5,422 nt of DNA, taken from Zoogloeaceae bacterium (GTDB taxonomy: Bacteria; Pseudomonadota; Gammaproteobacteria; Burkholderiales; Rhodocyclaceae). A model generated the notes under the pieces. That model ran no database searches. It was not told where the DNA came from and was given only the letters and a program-made list of their open reading frames with translations. The DNA lies in assembly GCA_031290535.1 (NCBI GenBank), contig JAITNI010000060.1:1-5422 (forward strand). The letters run 5' to 3'. Below are positions 1-5,422 of the stretch, piece by piece; position 1 is the stretch's first letter; each line of letters starts with the position of its first letter. A program made the position numbers and the translations under genes.

Positions 1-499
1 GCAAAATAAGCCCCGCCTCACCCTGATTGCCGCCGTCGCCCACCATCGGGTGATCGGCGTCCAGAACCGGTTGCCCTGGCATCTGCCGGAAGACCTGCGG
101 CATTTTCGGGCGTTGACCCGGGGTCATCCGGTCATCATGGGGCGCAAAACCTGGGAATCCCTGCCGGACGCTTTTCGCCCCCTGCCGGGCCGCCTGAACA
201 TCGTCATCAGCCGCCAGCCCGACTATCCCGCGCCCGGCGCGCAGGTCGCCAGTTCGCTTCCCGAAGCCCTCGCGCTTGCCGCCGGACACCCGGAAGCCTT
301 TGTGATCGGCGGCGAACAACTCTACGCGCTGGCGCTGCCACAGGCAAACCGCCTGCTACTCACCGAAATCGGGCTGGACGTTCCTGGCGACGCCTGCTTT
401 CCCGCCTTCGACCGTCAGGAATGGCGGGAAACCGGGCGCGAAACGCACGTCAGCGCCACGGGCCTCCCCTTTGCCTTTGTGGCTTACGAACGCGGCTAG
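1..499 (+). CDS. folA: Dihydrofolate reductase, 5' end cut by window edge
   Basis: Cytosolic enzyme that reduces dihydrofolate to tetrahydrofolate with NADPH, feeding thymidylate, purine and methionine synthesis. The first full codon in frame is at base 2, and 165 residues are visible before the TAG at 497-499. A GTG at 50 is open but is not the real start: the in-frame residues before it (LTLIAAVAHHRVIG) match the first beta strand of the family. Taking the R at bases 14-16 as E. coli residue 1, the alignment needs no gap through residue 49. It places W22 and the catalytic acid D27 in PWHLPEDL, F31, and the NADPH-site stretch PVIMGRKTWES. A three-residue insertion follows before PLPGR. The cofactor glycine pair lies in VIGGEQLY and the conserved Thr in LLLTEIG. 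The visible protein already reaches about four residues beyond the E. coli Met, so only a few codons should be missing. No key residue is lost. Family identification is firm; the exact start lies outside the window. Confidence 0.96.
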   Translation, partial: QNKPRLTLIAAVAHHRVIGVQNRLPWHLPEDLRHFRALTRGHPVIMGRKTWESLPDAFRPLPGRLNIVISRQPDYPAPGAQVASSLPEALALAAGHPEAFVIGGEQLYALALPQANRLLLTEIGLDVPGDACFPAFDRQEWRETGRETHVSATGLPFAFVAYERG

Positions 500-534
500 T
501 CGGGGCAGGCGGCCAGATTGAGCCTATCTTGTGA

Positions 535-563
535 TTGTCAGTCAGCGGGCTTCAGATTAAACT
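535..563 (+). promoter_or_regulatory. Possible sigma-70 promoter for the diguanylate cyclase gene
   Basis: TTGTCA (535-540, five of six matches to the -35 consensus) and TAAACT (558-563, four of six to the -10) are separated by 17 bases. A transcript would begin near 570, almost at the ATG at 573. That would fit the lack of any Shine-Dalgarno sequence before that ATG and would imply a nearly leaderless mRNA. The 73-base gap after folA shows no clear terminator hairpin, so co-transcription with folA is also possible. The call rests on pattern match only. Confidence 0.25.
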
Positions 564-572
564 TGATGCCCT

Positions 573-2252
573 ATGGCTCCTCTTTCTTCCCTGCAATTAC
601 AAGAACAAACCCTGCGACAGGTTTGGGCGCGGTATCGGGCGCGCCCGGATTTTGAACATTTTGTGGTTTTTTCTTCCCTGCTCAACAGTTTTACAGACGC
701 CTTGACCGACAAGACACAGGCGGGGCTGCTGCATGTGTGTCGGCAGTTGGAGCAACAGGCGCTGGCCCTGTTCGGCGATGAAAAAAGCCATCCCGTTTCC
801 GCGCAGAAGATGGAGGCGTTGGACAAGCGCGTGACGCGCCTGAGCGAATTGATGCGCTATTACGCCGGGGAAGGCAAAGTCCTTCAGGAGCGCCGTCGCG
901 TCGCGCAGGAAAAAGACGGCGCATCCGGCGCGCCGAACGCTGCCCGCATCTGCCTGATGGGCGAACAGGGGCCGCACTGGCATGATCTGATGGCTCAATT
1001 GGGCTATTTTGGCATTTCGGCGCGACAGGGCGGCTGGGATTTGCCTGAAACGGACGATTCCGACCTGAGTATCTATCTGGTGGATATGGGCGGCGTCATT
1101 TCCCCCGAACGTCTGGGCTTCCTGAAGCGTCTGCGCGAGCGGCGCAGCATGGCGCGGATTGTCTGCATGGATGTGCCGGATGACTTCATGTTCATCAATC
1201 GGGCGCTTCAGGCGGGCGTCACTCATTGCATGACCCCGCGGGCGGCCTGCCAGCAGGTGCTGGGACAGGTGCTGGGCGCGCAGGGCGTGATCGCGCAGGA
1301 ATCCTACCGTGTGCTGGTTGTGGAGGACTCCCTGACCGCCGTGCGCGCCATTTGCAACAGTCTGACGCAACACGGCGTCACGACGCATGAATTGCGCGAC
1401 CCTTCGCTTGCCCTGCAAGCCATTCGCCAGTTTCAGCCCGATTTGATCCTGATGGACATGTACATGCCCAGTTGTACCGGCGTAGAGGCGGCGCGGGTGA
1501 TTCGCCAGTATCCCGAATTTTTGAGCGTTCCCATTGTCTATCTGTCCGGCGAAACCAGCATCGGCCTGCAAGTGGAAGCCCTGCGCCTGGGCGGCGACCA
1601 GTTTTTGACCAAACCCTTCAATCCGGTGTTGATGAACGCCGTGGTCAAAAGCAAGATCGACCGCTACCGCGATCTGCGTCGCTCCATGCAAAATGACAGC
1701 CTGACCGGCCTGCTGAACCACATCAGCACCAAACAGGCGCTCGCGGCGGCGCTGGAAATACTGCCCGAAGGCAGTTTTCTGGATGTGGTCATGCTCGACA
1801 TCGACCATTTCAAGAATGTGAACGACACGCACGGGCACCCGGTGGGCGATCAGGTGATTCGCAGCCTCGCCTGGTTGCTGAAGCAGCGCCTGCGCCACAA
1901 CGACATTGTCGGGCGCTACGGCGGCGAGGAATTTGTGGTCGGACTGGTCAGCTCGCGCCCCGGCAGCGCGGTGGAAATTCTGGACAGAATCCGCGAGGAT
2001 TTTTCACGCATCCTGTTCAACGGCGCCAATGACGTTCAGTTCAAGGTCAGTTTCAGCGCCGGGGTGGCGGTGTCTGCCGGCGGCGAACAGGTCAAACGGC
2101 TGGAAATCCTGCTGGAAGCGGCGGACGAAGCCCTGTACGAAGCCAAGCACCACGGCCGCAATCAGGTCGTGCTCTCGGGGCAAAAAGCCCGCGTTGTGCT
2201 GGCCGAACCGGAAATCAGGGAACCCTTGCTGGCCGAGCCGACGATACTGTAG
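573..2252 (+). CDS. Diguanylate cyclase response regulator (Hpt-like, pseudo-REC, REC, GGEEF)
   Basis: Predicted to condense two GTP into c-di-GMP, the second messenger for biofilm and motility control, when its receiver is phosphorylated. It is 559 residues, cytosolic, with no membrane segment. Residues 1-115 are helical and charged and resemble an Hpt bundle without its histidine. Residues about 123-235 form a degenerate receiver: D171 sits where the phosphoacceptor should be, but the lysine position reads MTPR and only E131 remains of the acidic pair. Residues about 245-360 form a complete receiver with E251/D252, phosphoacceptor D295 in LILMDMYMP, S325 and K347 in LTKPF. Residues about 370-535 are the GGDEF domain, with metal-binding D409 in MLDIDHFKNVND and GGEEF at 450-454. 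R441-HN-D444 lies exactly five residues before GGEEF, so a product-inhibition I-site is present. A 24-residue tail repeats LAEP twice. The start is the first ATG after the in-frame TGA at 564-566, and no ribosome site is evident. No kinase partner is in view. Activity is inferred from motifs. Confidence 0.93.
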   Translation: MAPLSSLQLQEQTLRQVWARYRARPDFEHFVVFSSLLNSFTDALTDKTQAGLLHVCRQLEQQALALFGDEKSHPVSAQKMEALDKRVTRLSELMRYYAGEGKVLQERRRVAQEKDGASGAPNAARICLMGEQGPHWHDLMAQLGYFGISARQGGWDLPETDDSDLSIYLVDMGGVISPERLGFLKRLRERRSMARIVCMDVPDDFMFINRALQAGVTHCMTPRAACQQVLGQVLGAQGVIAQESYRVLVVEDSLTAVRAICNSLTQHGVTTHELRDPSLALQAIRQFQPDLILMDMYMPSCTGVEAARVIRQYPEFLSVPIVYLSGETSIGLQVEALRLGGDQFLTKPFNPVLMNAVVKSKIDRYRDLRRSMQNDSLTGLLNHISTKQALAAALEILPEGSFLDVVMLDIDHFKNVNDTHGHPVGDQVIRSLAWLLKQRLRHNDIVGRYGGEEFVVGLVSSRPGSAVEILDRIREDFSRILFNGANDVQFKVSFSAGVAVSAGGEQVKRLEILLEAADEALYEAKHHGRNQVVLSGQKARVVLAEPEIREPLLAEPTIL

Positions 2253-2329
2253 AAAGCGGTTTGCGTGACTTCTTCCCGGCTTTCGCTTTGCTTTTCCCAT
2301 ATCGCGATTCCCGCCATCATTCATCCACC

Positions 2330-2437
2330 AGTTCGCCCTGACTTTTCCCTCGTTCGTCCTGAAGCGCTGTCGAAGGGCATTCCCTGCAAAAACAAGGGCA
2401 ACGATTGCCTCAGCCCGAACGGTTCAGAGTTCTCCTA
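2330..2437. repeat. Palindromic repeat element, copy A (one terminal repeat only)
   Basis: The core at 2351-2422 aligns well with the reverse complement of copy B (3944-4014), including the shared CTGCAAAAACAA loop. Its left arm is 2351-2378 and its right arm is 2396-2422. The right arm has diverged and now holds a perfect small hairpin, GGCAA-CGA-TTGCC (2397-2409). The right end GTTCAGAGTTCTCCTA (2422-2437) matches the copy B end at 14 of 16 bases. No matching left terminal repeat is present. Instead a partial extra arm, GTTCGCCCTGA, lies at 2331-2341. The copy lies between the convergent cyclase and antiporter genes and could act as a two-way terminator or mRNA 3'-end hairpin. Its last three bases (CTA, read TAG on the minus strand) are the antiporter stop codon. 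Outer limits are approximate. Confidence 0.8.
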
Positions 2438-3802
2438 AATAAAACGAAACGCCACAATCGCCATCAGGGTGGGCGGCGCGGCGGCGGCCAGTAGTCCCAG
2501 GGGGTTAACCGCGCCCCCCTTGAAATGCCGCCCCAGAATGGAGATGCCCGCCGGGTTGGGGGCGTTGGCGATCACGGTCAGGCCGCCGCCTGTCACCGCG
2601 CCTGTCACCAGCGCGAATTTGAAATCATCCGACAAGCCTTCTACCAGCGAACCAAGATAGGTCAGCGCGGCGTTGTCCGTGACTGCCGTCAGCGCCGACG
2701 CGCCATAATAAATGCTGGTGGCGTCCATTTGCTTCAGCAGCGGTTGCAGCCACCAGGACTGTTGCCCGCCGAGCGTCACCAGTCCGGCCAGAAAGCAGCC
2801 CACCATCAGCCCCTCGCGCAGAATCAGGCGTTCCTGAAACTGGGGATAGGCTTGCGCCAGCGCCAGAAAAATCAGCATCACGCCCAGAAAAACCGGCGGG
2901 TCATGCGCGAACAGCACAATCGCAAACAGGAGCAGGAGATGTACCCCCACCACCGGGATGGGCACGCCGCCCTGCCCGTCGCGGTAGGCGAGCGCGAAGC
3001 GGGCCAGCTCCTTGCGAAAAAGCAGGGTGACGGCAATGGCGTTGATGACAACAGCAATGGCGCTGCGCCAGCCGATATGGGAGAGCATGAACCAGCTATC
3101 CCAGTGCCAGGGGCGCGCCACCATCAGCACCGGCGGCGCGGCGAAGTTGGTCAGTGTGCCGCCGATGGAAACATTCACGAACAGCACACCCAGCGTGGCG
3201 TACATCAGTCTGGGCGACATCTCCTTGCTGTAATACACCTCTTTCAACATCATCGCGGCCAGCGTCATGGCCGCCGGTTCGGTGATGAAGGAGGAAAGAA
3301 GCGGCACCACGATCAGGATGGTGACATACATCGCCACCGGTTGCGAAATCGGCAGCCCCCTGGAAACCAGCCGCACCAGATAGGTGGCGAACAGGAGCAC
3401 GGGCTTGCTGGCCGCCACCACCATGATGGCGAACACAAAGAGCGGTTCCGTGTAATTGCGTTCTTCCAGATATTTGGCGATGCCTTCCGTCACGGCGTGA
3501 AACGCGCCGCCCCCGCCTTCGCCGCCGGTCACGGGCGTCCAGATCGAGGTCAGGCCGACGAACAGCACCAGCACAAAGGCCCAGAAGCCGAACACGAATT
3601 CCACCTCGGCAAACAGATGCCACAAACCTGTGTGCGCGGGATGTCTTTGCGCCAGCCGCGAAAAAAAGCCGACGGAAAAGGTGTGCAGGATGGCAACGGC
3701 GAATAATACAGCGCCGATGATTTGAATGGCCTCTGGCGGCGTCCCCAGATGCAGGAGGGCCGCAACGATTTCGCCAAGCGTTGGGTCGGGGGAAAAAGGC
3801 AT
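2435..3802 (-). CDS. Putative Na+/H+ antiporter, ArsB/NhaD-like polytopic membrane protein
   Basis: Inner-membrane protein of 455 residues, probably exchanging Na+ for H+; the actual substrate is not established by sequence. Many hydrophobic segments are visible, for example at about residues 26-47, 67-85, 120-146, 155-172, 285-300 and 330-346. It resembles the putative Na+/H+ antiporter family I know as Na_H_antiport_3, within the ion-transporter superfamily that includes ArsB and NhaD. Supporting motifs are HLFAEVEFVFGFWA near the N-terminus, SSFITEPAAMT (170-180), NVSIGGTLTNFAAPP, TAVTDNAALTYLGS (372-385) and GGGLTVIANAPNPAG (405-419). The TEPAAMT/TDNAALT and GGTLTNFA/GGGLTVIA pairs suggest two homologous halves, as in this superfamily. 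The start chosen is the ATG at 3800-3802. A TTG at 3875-3877 would add 25 poorly hydrophobic residues ahead of what looks like the natural N-terminus, and neither start has a clear ribosome site. The TAG stop lies in the end of repeat copy A. Convergent with the cyclase and not clearly in an operon with the TPR gene. Confidence 0.85.
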   Translation of the reverse strand: MPFSPDPTLGEIVAALLHLGTPPEAIQIIGAVLFAVAILHTFSVGFFSRLAQRHPAHTGLWHLFAEVEFVFGFWAFVLVLFVGLTSIWTPVTGGEGGGGAFHAVTEGIAKYLEERNYTEPLFVFAIMVVAASKPVLLFATYLVRLVSRGLPISQPVAMYVTILIVVPLLSSFITEPAAMTLAAMMLKEVYYSKEMSPRLMYATLGVLFVNVSIGGTLTNFAAPPVLMVARPWHWDSWFMLSHIGWRSAIAVVINAIAVTLLFRKELARFALAYRDGQGGVPIPVVGVHLLLLFAIVLFAHDPPVFLGVMLIFLALAQAYPQFQERLILREGLMVGCFLAGLVTLGGQQSWWLQPLLKQMDATSIYYGASALTAVTDNAALTYLGSLVEGLSDDFKFALVTGAVTGGGLTVIANAPNPAGISILGRHFKGGAVNPLGLLAAAAPPTLMAIVAFRFI

Positions 3803-3918
3803 GGTTGGACAGACAAAAGGTGGAAAGTTCCCAGAGTAGCCAGAAATGGGGGTTTTGTGCAAACAATATTGCGTCAATTTCGCGTAAAAAGGGCTGAATG
3901 GGGGATTTTTCCTCTTTT
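3803..3918. other. Intergenic leader of the antiporter gene
   Basis: These 116 bases separate the antiporter ATG from repeat copy B. On the minus strand I see TTGACG (3872-3877), but no good -10 hexamer at a proper distance. TATTGT, 16 bases after TTTTTA, is only a weak alternative. No Shine-Dalgarno sequence precedes the ATG at 3802. Bases 3901-3924 form a perfect mirror repeat (GGGGATTTTT, CCTC, TTTTTAGGGG) whose right half enters the terminal repeat of copy B. Nothing else recognisable is present. Confidence 0.5.
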
Positions 3919-4034
3919 TAGGGGAACTCTAAACGACTCCCAACCGTTCGGGCTGAGCCTGTCGAAGCGCTTGTTTTTGCAGGTAATGCCCTTCGACAAG
4001 CTCAGGGCGAACGGGGTTGTTCAGAGTTTCCCTA
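3919..4034. repeat. Palindromic MITE-like repeat element, copy B, with terminal inverted repeats
   Basis: The ends TAGGGGAACTCTAAAC (3919-3934) and GTTCAGAGTTTCCCTA (4019-4034) are inverted repeats matching at 14 of 16 positions. Inside them two 27-base arms, 3944-3970 and 3988-4014, are reverse complements at 23 of 27 positions around a 17-base loop (3971-3987). The arms carry the well-known dispersed motif TTCGACAAGCTCAGG. Nested terminal repeats around a long palindrome and no coding capacity of its own fit a REP/MITE-like element moved in trans; no transposase is in the window. It lies over the 3' end of the TPR gene and upstream of the antiporter gene, and its core is inverted relative to copy A. 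Confidence 0.85.
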
Positions 4035-5014
4035 GATAAACGCGCTTTAGCAGCAGCGCGTACATTTGAGAATGGATTCCCCTTTCCAACATGATGTTCA
4101 ATCATGTCGTAGATGGCGCGGGCACTTTCAAACTGGCTTTGTTTCTCCAGTTTTTCTGCTTGAATAATAAGCCGAAGAACCACGTCAAAGCCTTCAAGTC
4201 CTCCAAAACGCTGCAACATGGTTTCATAAACTACGGCAGCAGCCTTAAAATCTCCTTGTTTTTGTAGCCCCCAACTTTTTTTATCCAGTGCATGAATGGC
4301 TCCTCTAGCTGCACGCCGTATAATATCCTGAATGACCACCTCGTCACTATTCCTAAAGCGATGTTCAATTTCATTATAATAAAAAATGGCTAAATTATAT
4401 TCGCCTCGTGCAGTCAATAGTTCTTCTTTTCGTGTGAGAGAAAACGCGACAATATAGGCATCTTTTTCAAAACGCTGTTCGAGATCATCATAAATCTCGA
4501 TTGCTGCATCAAATTCGCCCAGAATTTGCAAAAAATTTCCCTTGCTGTTGTACGCAAGAGCCAAAAACCTTTCAGCCCCTTTTATCTTTCCAAAATGCAG
4601 TTCAGCTTCATTGCATAAAGTTTGGAGTGTTTGAATACGAAAATCTCTTATCTTTTCATTACACTGGGTTGCCTCGCTCCTGCACTCAACCGACAGGTTT
4701 CTGAATAATTCAGTAGGTTCTTCAATAACTTTACCTTCATTATTGACCGAATAAACAAATAGCATTTTCCTATAAATTTTTTCGACAATTTTATCTTGAA
4801 CGCGACTATTTTTCTTCCCAAGGCGTTGGTAAACTTCGTCAAAGAAATCGAAGGCTGCTTGAGTGCCTTCTTGCTGCCACACAACTTCACTTTTGGCTAA
4901 AAGCTCGTCGATAAGCGACTCCTGAATCTGAGCCTCATCATCGGCAGCCCACGCCCTGAATGGCAACAAAGCCCAAAGTCCCAAAGACAAGAGCAAAAAT
5001 CTCGCAATCTTCAT
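3929..5014 (-). CDS. Exported TPR-repeat protein, AT-rich, C-terminus supplied by a repeat element
   Basis: A 361-residue protein, probably periplasmic or envelope-associated and acting through protein-protein contacts; its partner is unknown. Residues 1-23 form a signal peptide: Lys and Arg, a leucine-rich core, then AWA before ADDE, a typical signal peptidase I site. TPR-like units follow at about 35-66, 147-182, 185-220, 232-270 and 277-310. Each has an A..xY core and ends near RF, for example FDAAIEIYDDLEQRF, YNLAIFYYNEIEHRF and FKAAAVVYETMLQRF. Two cysteines (111 and 118) lie in a nonrepeat linker. The ATG at 5012-5014 is chosen because it directly begins the signal peptide and has GGGAG about 12 bases upstream; a TTG at 5039-5041 would add nine residues. 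Four hand-counted lines of 60 bases contain 20, 22, 23 and 14 G+C, far below the neighbours, suggesting acquisition. The final ~35 residues, from the RETLNN region on (RPELVEG and LRQAQPERLG included), are translated repeat copy B and are unlikely to be native. Confidence 0.85.
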   Translation of the reverse strand: MKIARFLLLSLGLWALLPFRAWAADDEAQIQESLIDELLAKSEVVWQQEGTQAAFDFFDEVYQRLGKKNSRVQDKIVEKIYRKMLFVYSVNNEGKVIEEPTELFRNLSVECRSEATQCNEKIRDFRIQTLQTLCNEAELHFGKIKGAERFLALAYNSKGNFLQILGEFDAAIEIYDDLEQRFEKDAYIVAFSLTRKEELLTARGEYNLAIFYYNEIEHRFRNSDEVVIQDIIRRAARGAIHALDKKSWGLQKQGDFKAAAVVYETMLQRFGGLEGFDVVLRLIIQAEKLEKQSQFESARAIYDMIEHHVGKGNPFSNVRAAAKARLSRETLNNPVRPELVEGHYLQKQALRQAQPERLGVV

Positions 5015-5179
5015 TTCACTCTGCTCCCATGAGCAATACAAAGATGCCTCTTCCCCTGCCGCATTTGCACAGCTTCCCGGAACGTCCCAAGCCAGCGGAC
5101 AACATCCCGCTGACCCGTCCCACGGTTGCCGTTGTTTGCTGACAGAGGCTTTGCCATCACGATCATCCTCGCTGAAAAT
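5015..5179. other. Gap upstream of the TPR gene, no convincing gene
   Basis: This gap is GC-richer than the TPR gene. On the minus strand the TPR frame stays open all the way back to the TAG at 5180-5182, but with no start codon before the TTG at 5041. A second minus-strand frame, 5011-5166, encodes 51 residues from ATG and overlaps the TPR start; it has no recognisable domain. GCTC-ATGG-GAGC at 5024-5035 is a small hairpin that would cover the GGGAG before the TPR start. I assign no gene here. Confidence 0.5.
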
Positions 5180-5422
5180 CTATGCGGTAAGTTTCACACA
5201 AGCGTCATTGCCCGCGATCATACGCCTTTGCCCCAACATCATGCAACTATCTTGCACAGATATTCTTTTGGCATTTGCTTTCGGGTGGTTTGGCATCCCG
5301 CTGAAAATACAGGTTGCGGTATCGAAGGCCAGCCAGTCCGGCAGGGCCGAACCATTGGATTGCGTCACCGTATAAATGAGCGCGTCGCCTTCCGGGTCGA
5401 TAAACAAACTTTCCGGCAGGAC
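5180..5422 (-). CDS. C-terminal fragment of a cadherin-like (CADG/He_PIG) repeat protein
   Basis: Eighty residues are visible, entering from the right edge with no start, and ending at the TAG at 5180-5182. The first ~45 match the Ig-fold dystroglycan/cadherin-type repeat found in large secreted adhesins. The signature runs FIDPEGDALIYTVTQ, then SALPDWLAFD, then CIFSGMPN, with the calcium-site-like DPEGD and the LP.WL.FD..T..FSG.P pattern. Such domains normally continue with a strand like G.....V.ATD. Here the frame instead gives HPKANAKRISVQD and an unrelated tail to the stop, so the domain is cut about halfway, near base 5285. This may be the decayed end of a large surface protein or a truncated gene. 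The role (adhesion, calcium binding) is inferred from the family only. The parent gene lies beyond 5422. Confidence 0.6.
   Translation of the reverse strand, partial: VLPESLFIDPEGDALIYTVTQSNGSALPDWLAFDTATCIFSGMPNHPKANAKRISVQDSCMMLGQRRMIAGNDACVKLTA
5217..5246 (-). promoter_or_regulatory. Possible minus-strand promoter ahead of the TPR gene
   Basis: Read on the minus strand, TTGCAT (5241-5246) and TATGAT (5217-5222, five of six matches to the -10 consensus) are 18 bases apart. The site falls in the atypical tail of the cadherin-like fragment and would give a leader of about 195 bases to the TPR start. The -35 is poor, so this is a weak call. Confidence 0.2.

Noticed and set aside
50..499. DHFR starting at the GTG at 50
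   Set aside because: The first conserved beta strand of DHFR is encoded upstream in the same frame, so the gene starts before the window.
597..1898. Long minus-strand reading frame of 433 codons opposite the cyclase
   Set aside because: It lies antisense to a gene with clear REC and GGEEF motifs; the His/Gln-rich product has no recognisable domain and such frames are common opposite GC-rich genes.
2253..2289. Terminator after the cyclase (AAAGCG with CGCTTT)
   Set aside because: The stem is only about six base pairs with a loop of about 25 bases and no solid T run; the palindrome of copy A is a better candidate.
2330..2437. CRISPR-like or tandem repeat array at the repeat copies
   Set aside because: There are only two dispersed copies, each a palindromic element with no regular spacers and no cas genes.
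2525..3706. Plus-strand reading frame of 393 codons opposite the antiporter
   Set aside because: The product is a His/Gln/Arg-rich string without family features, as expected for the complement of a hydrophobic membrane protein gene.
3096..3866. Minus-strand frame of 256 codons overlapping the antiporter in another frame
   Set aside because: Arg/His-rich shadow of the real gene with no motif.
3803..3877. 25-residue N-terminal extension of the antiporter from a TTG
   Set aside because: No ribosome site, a rare start codon and non-conserved-looking sequence; the ATG at 3802 better fits the family length.
3722..4039. Plus-strand frame containing FDKLRANG
   Set aside because: The peptide is the translation of repeat copy B, a common database artefact, joined to antisense antiporter sequence.
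5136..5375. Plus-strand frame of 79 codons
   Set aside because: It is opposite the cadherin-like fragment, which has a recognisable domain; the plus-strand product has none.

Overview
The window is chromosomal DNA from a GC-rich proteobacterium, probably a beta- or gammaproteobacterium. This is inferred from the style of the proteins (DHFR, Hpt-like/REC/GGDEF regulator, ArsB/NhaD-type transporter), the roughly 60-67 % GC seen in hand-counted stretches of three of the genes, and a dispersed palindromic repeat carrying the core TTCGACAAGCTCAGG. That core is common in such genomes and appears in protein databases as RPELVEG or FDKLRANG tails. I cannot assign a genus.

Layout. (1) 1-499 (+): dihydrofolate reductase (folA), missing only its first few codons at the window edge. 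(2) 573-2252 (+): a 559-residue diguanylate cyclase response regulator with a helical, Hpt-like N-terminus, a degenerate receiver, an intact receiver and a catalytic GGEEF domain with an I-site. (3) 2253-2434: a convergent intergenic gap holding repeat copy A. (4) 2435-3802 (-): a polytopic membrane protein of the putative Na+/H+ antiporter type. (5) 3919-4034: repeat copy B, a roughly 116-bp element with terminal inverted repeats around a long palindrome. (6) 3929-5014 (-): an AT-rich gene for an exported TPR-repeat protein whose last ~35 codons lie inside copy B. (7) 5015-5179: a short gap without a convincing gene. (8) 5180-5422 (-): the end of a cadherin-like (CADG/He_PIG type) repeat protein that runs off the right edge and breaks off in mid-domain.

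The genes do not form an evident pathway. folA is housekeeping, the cyclase makes c-di-GMP in response to a phosphorelay, the antiporter is an ion transporter, and the TPR and cadherin-like genes look like accessory, probably acquired cell-surface or periplasmic genes. The most notable structure is the repeat element. It sits at the 3' end of both complete minus-strand genes, supplies both of their stop codons, and brackets the antiporter gene with two copies whose cores are inverted relative to each other. I found no CRISPR array, tRNA, rRNA or transposase, and no clear new multi-gene system.
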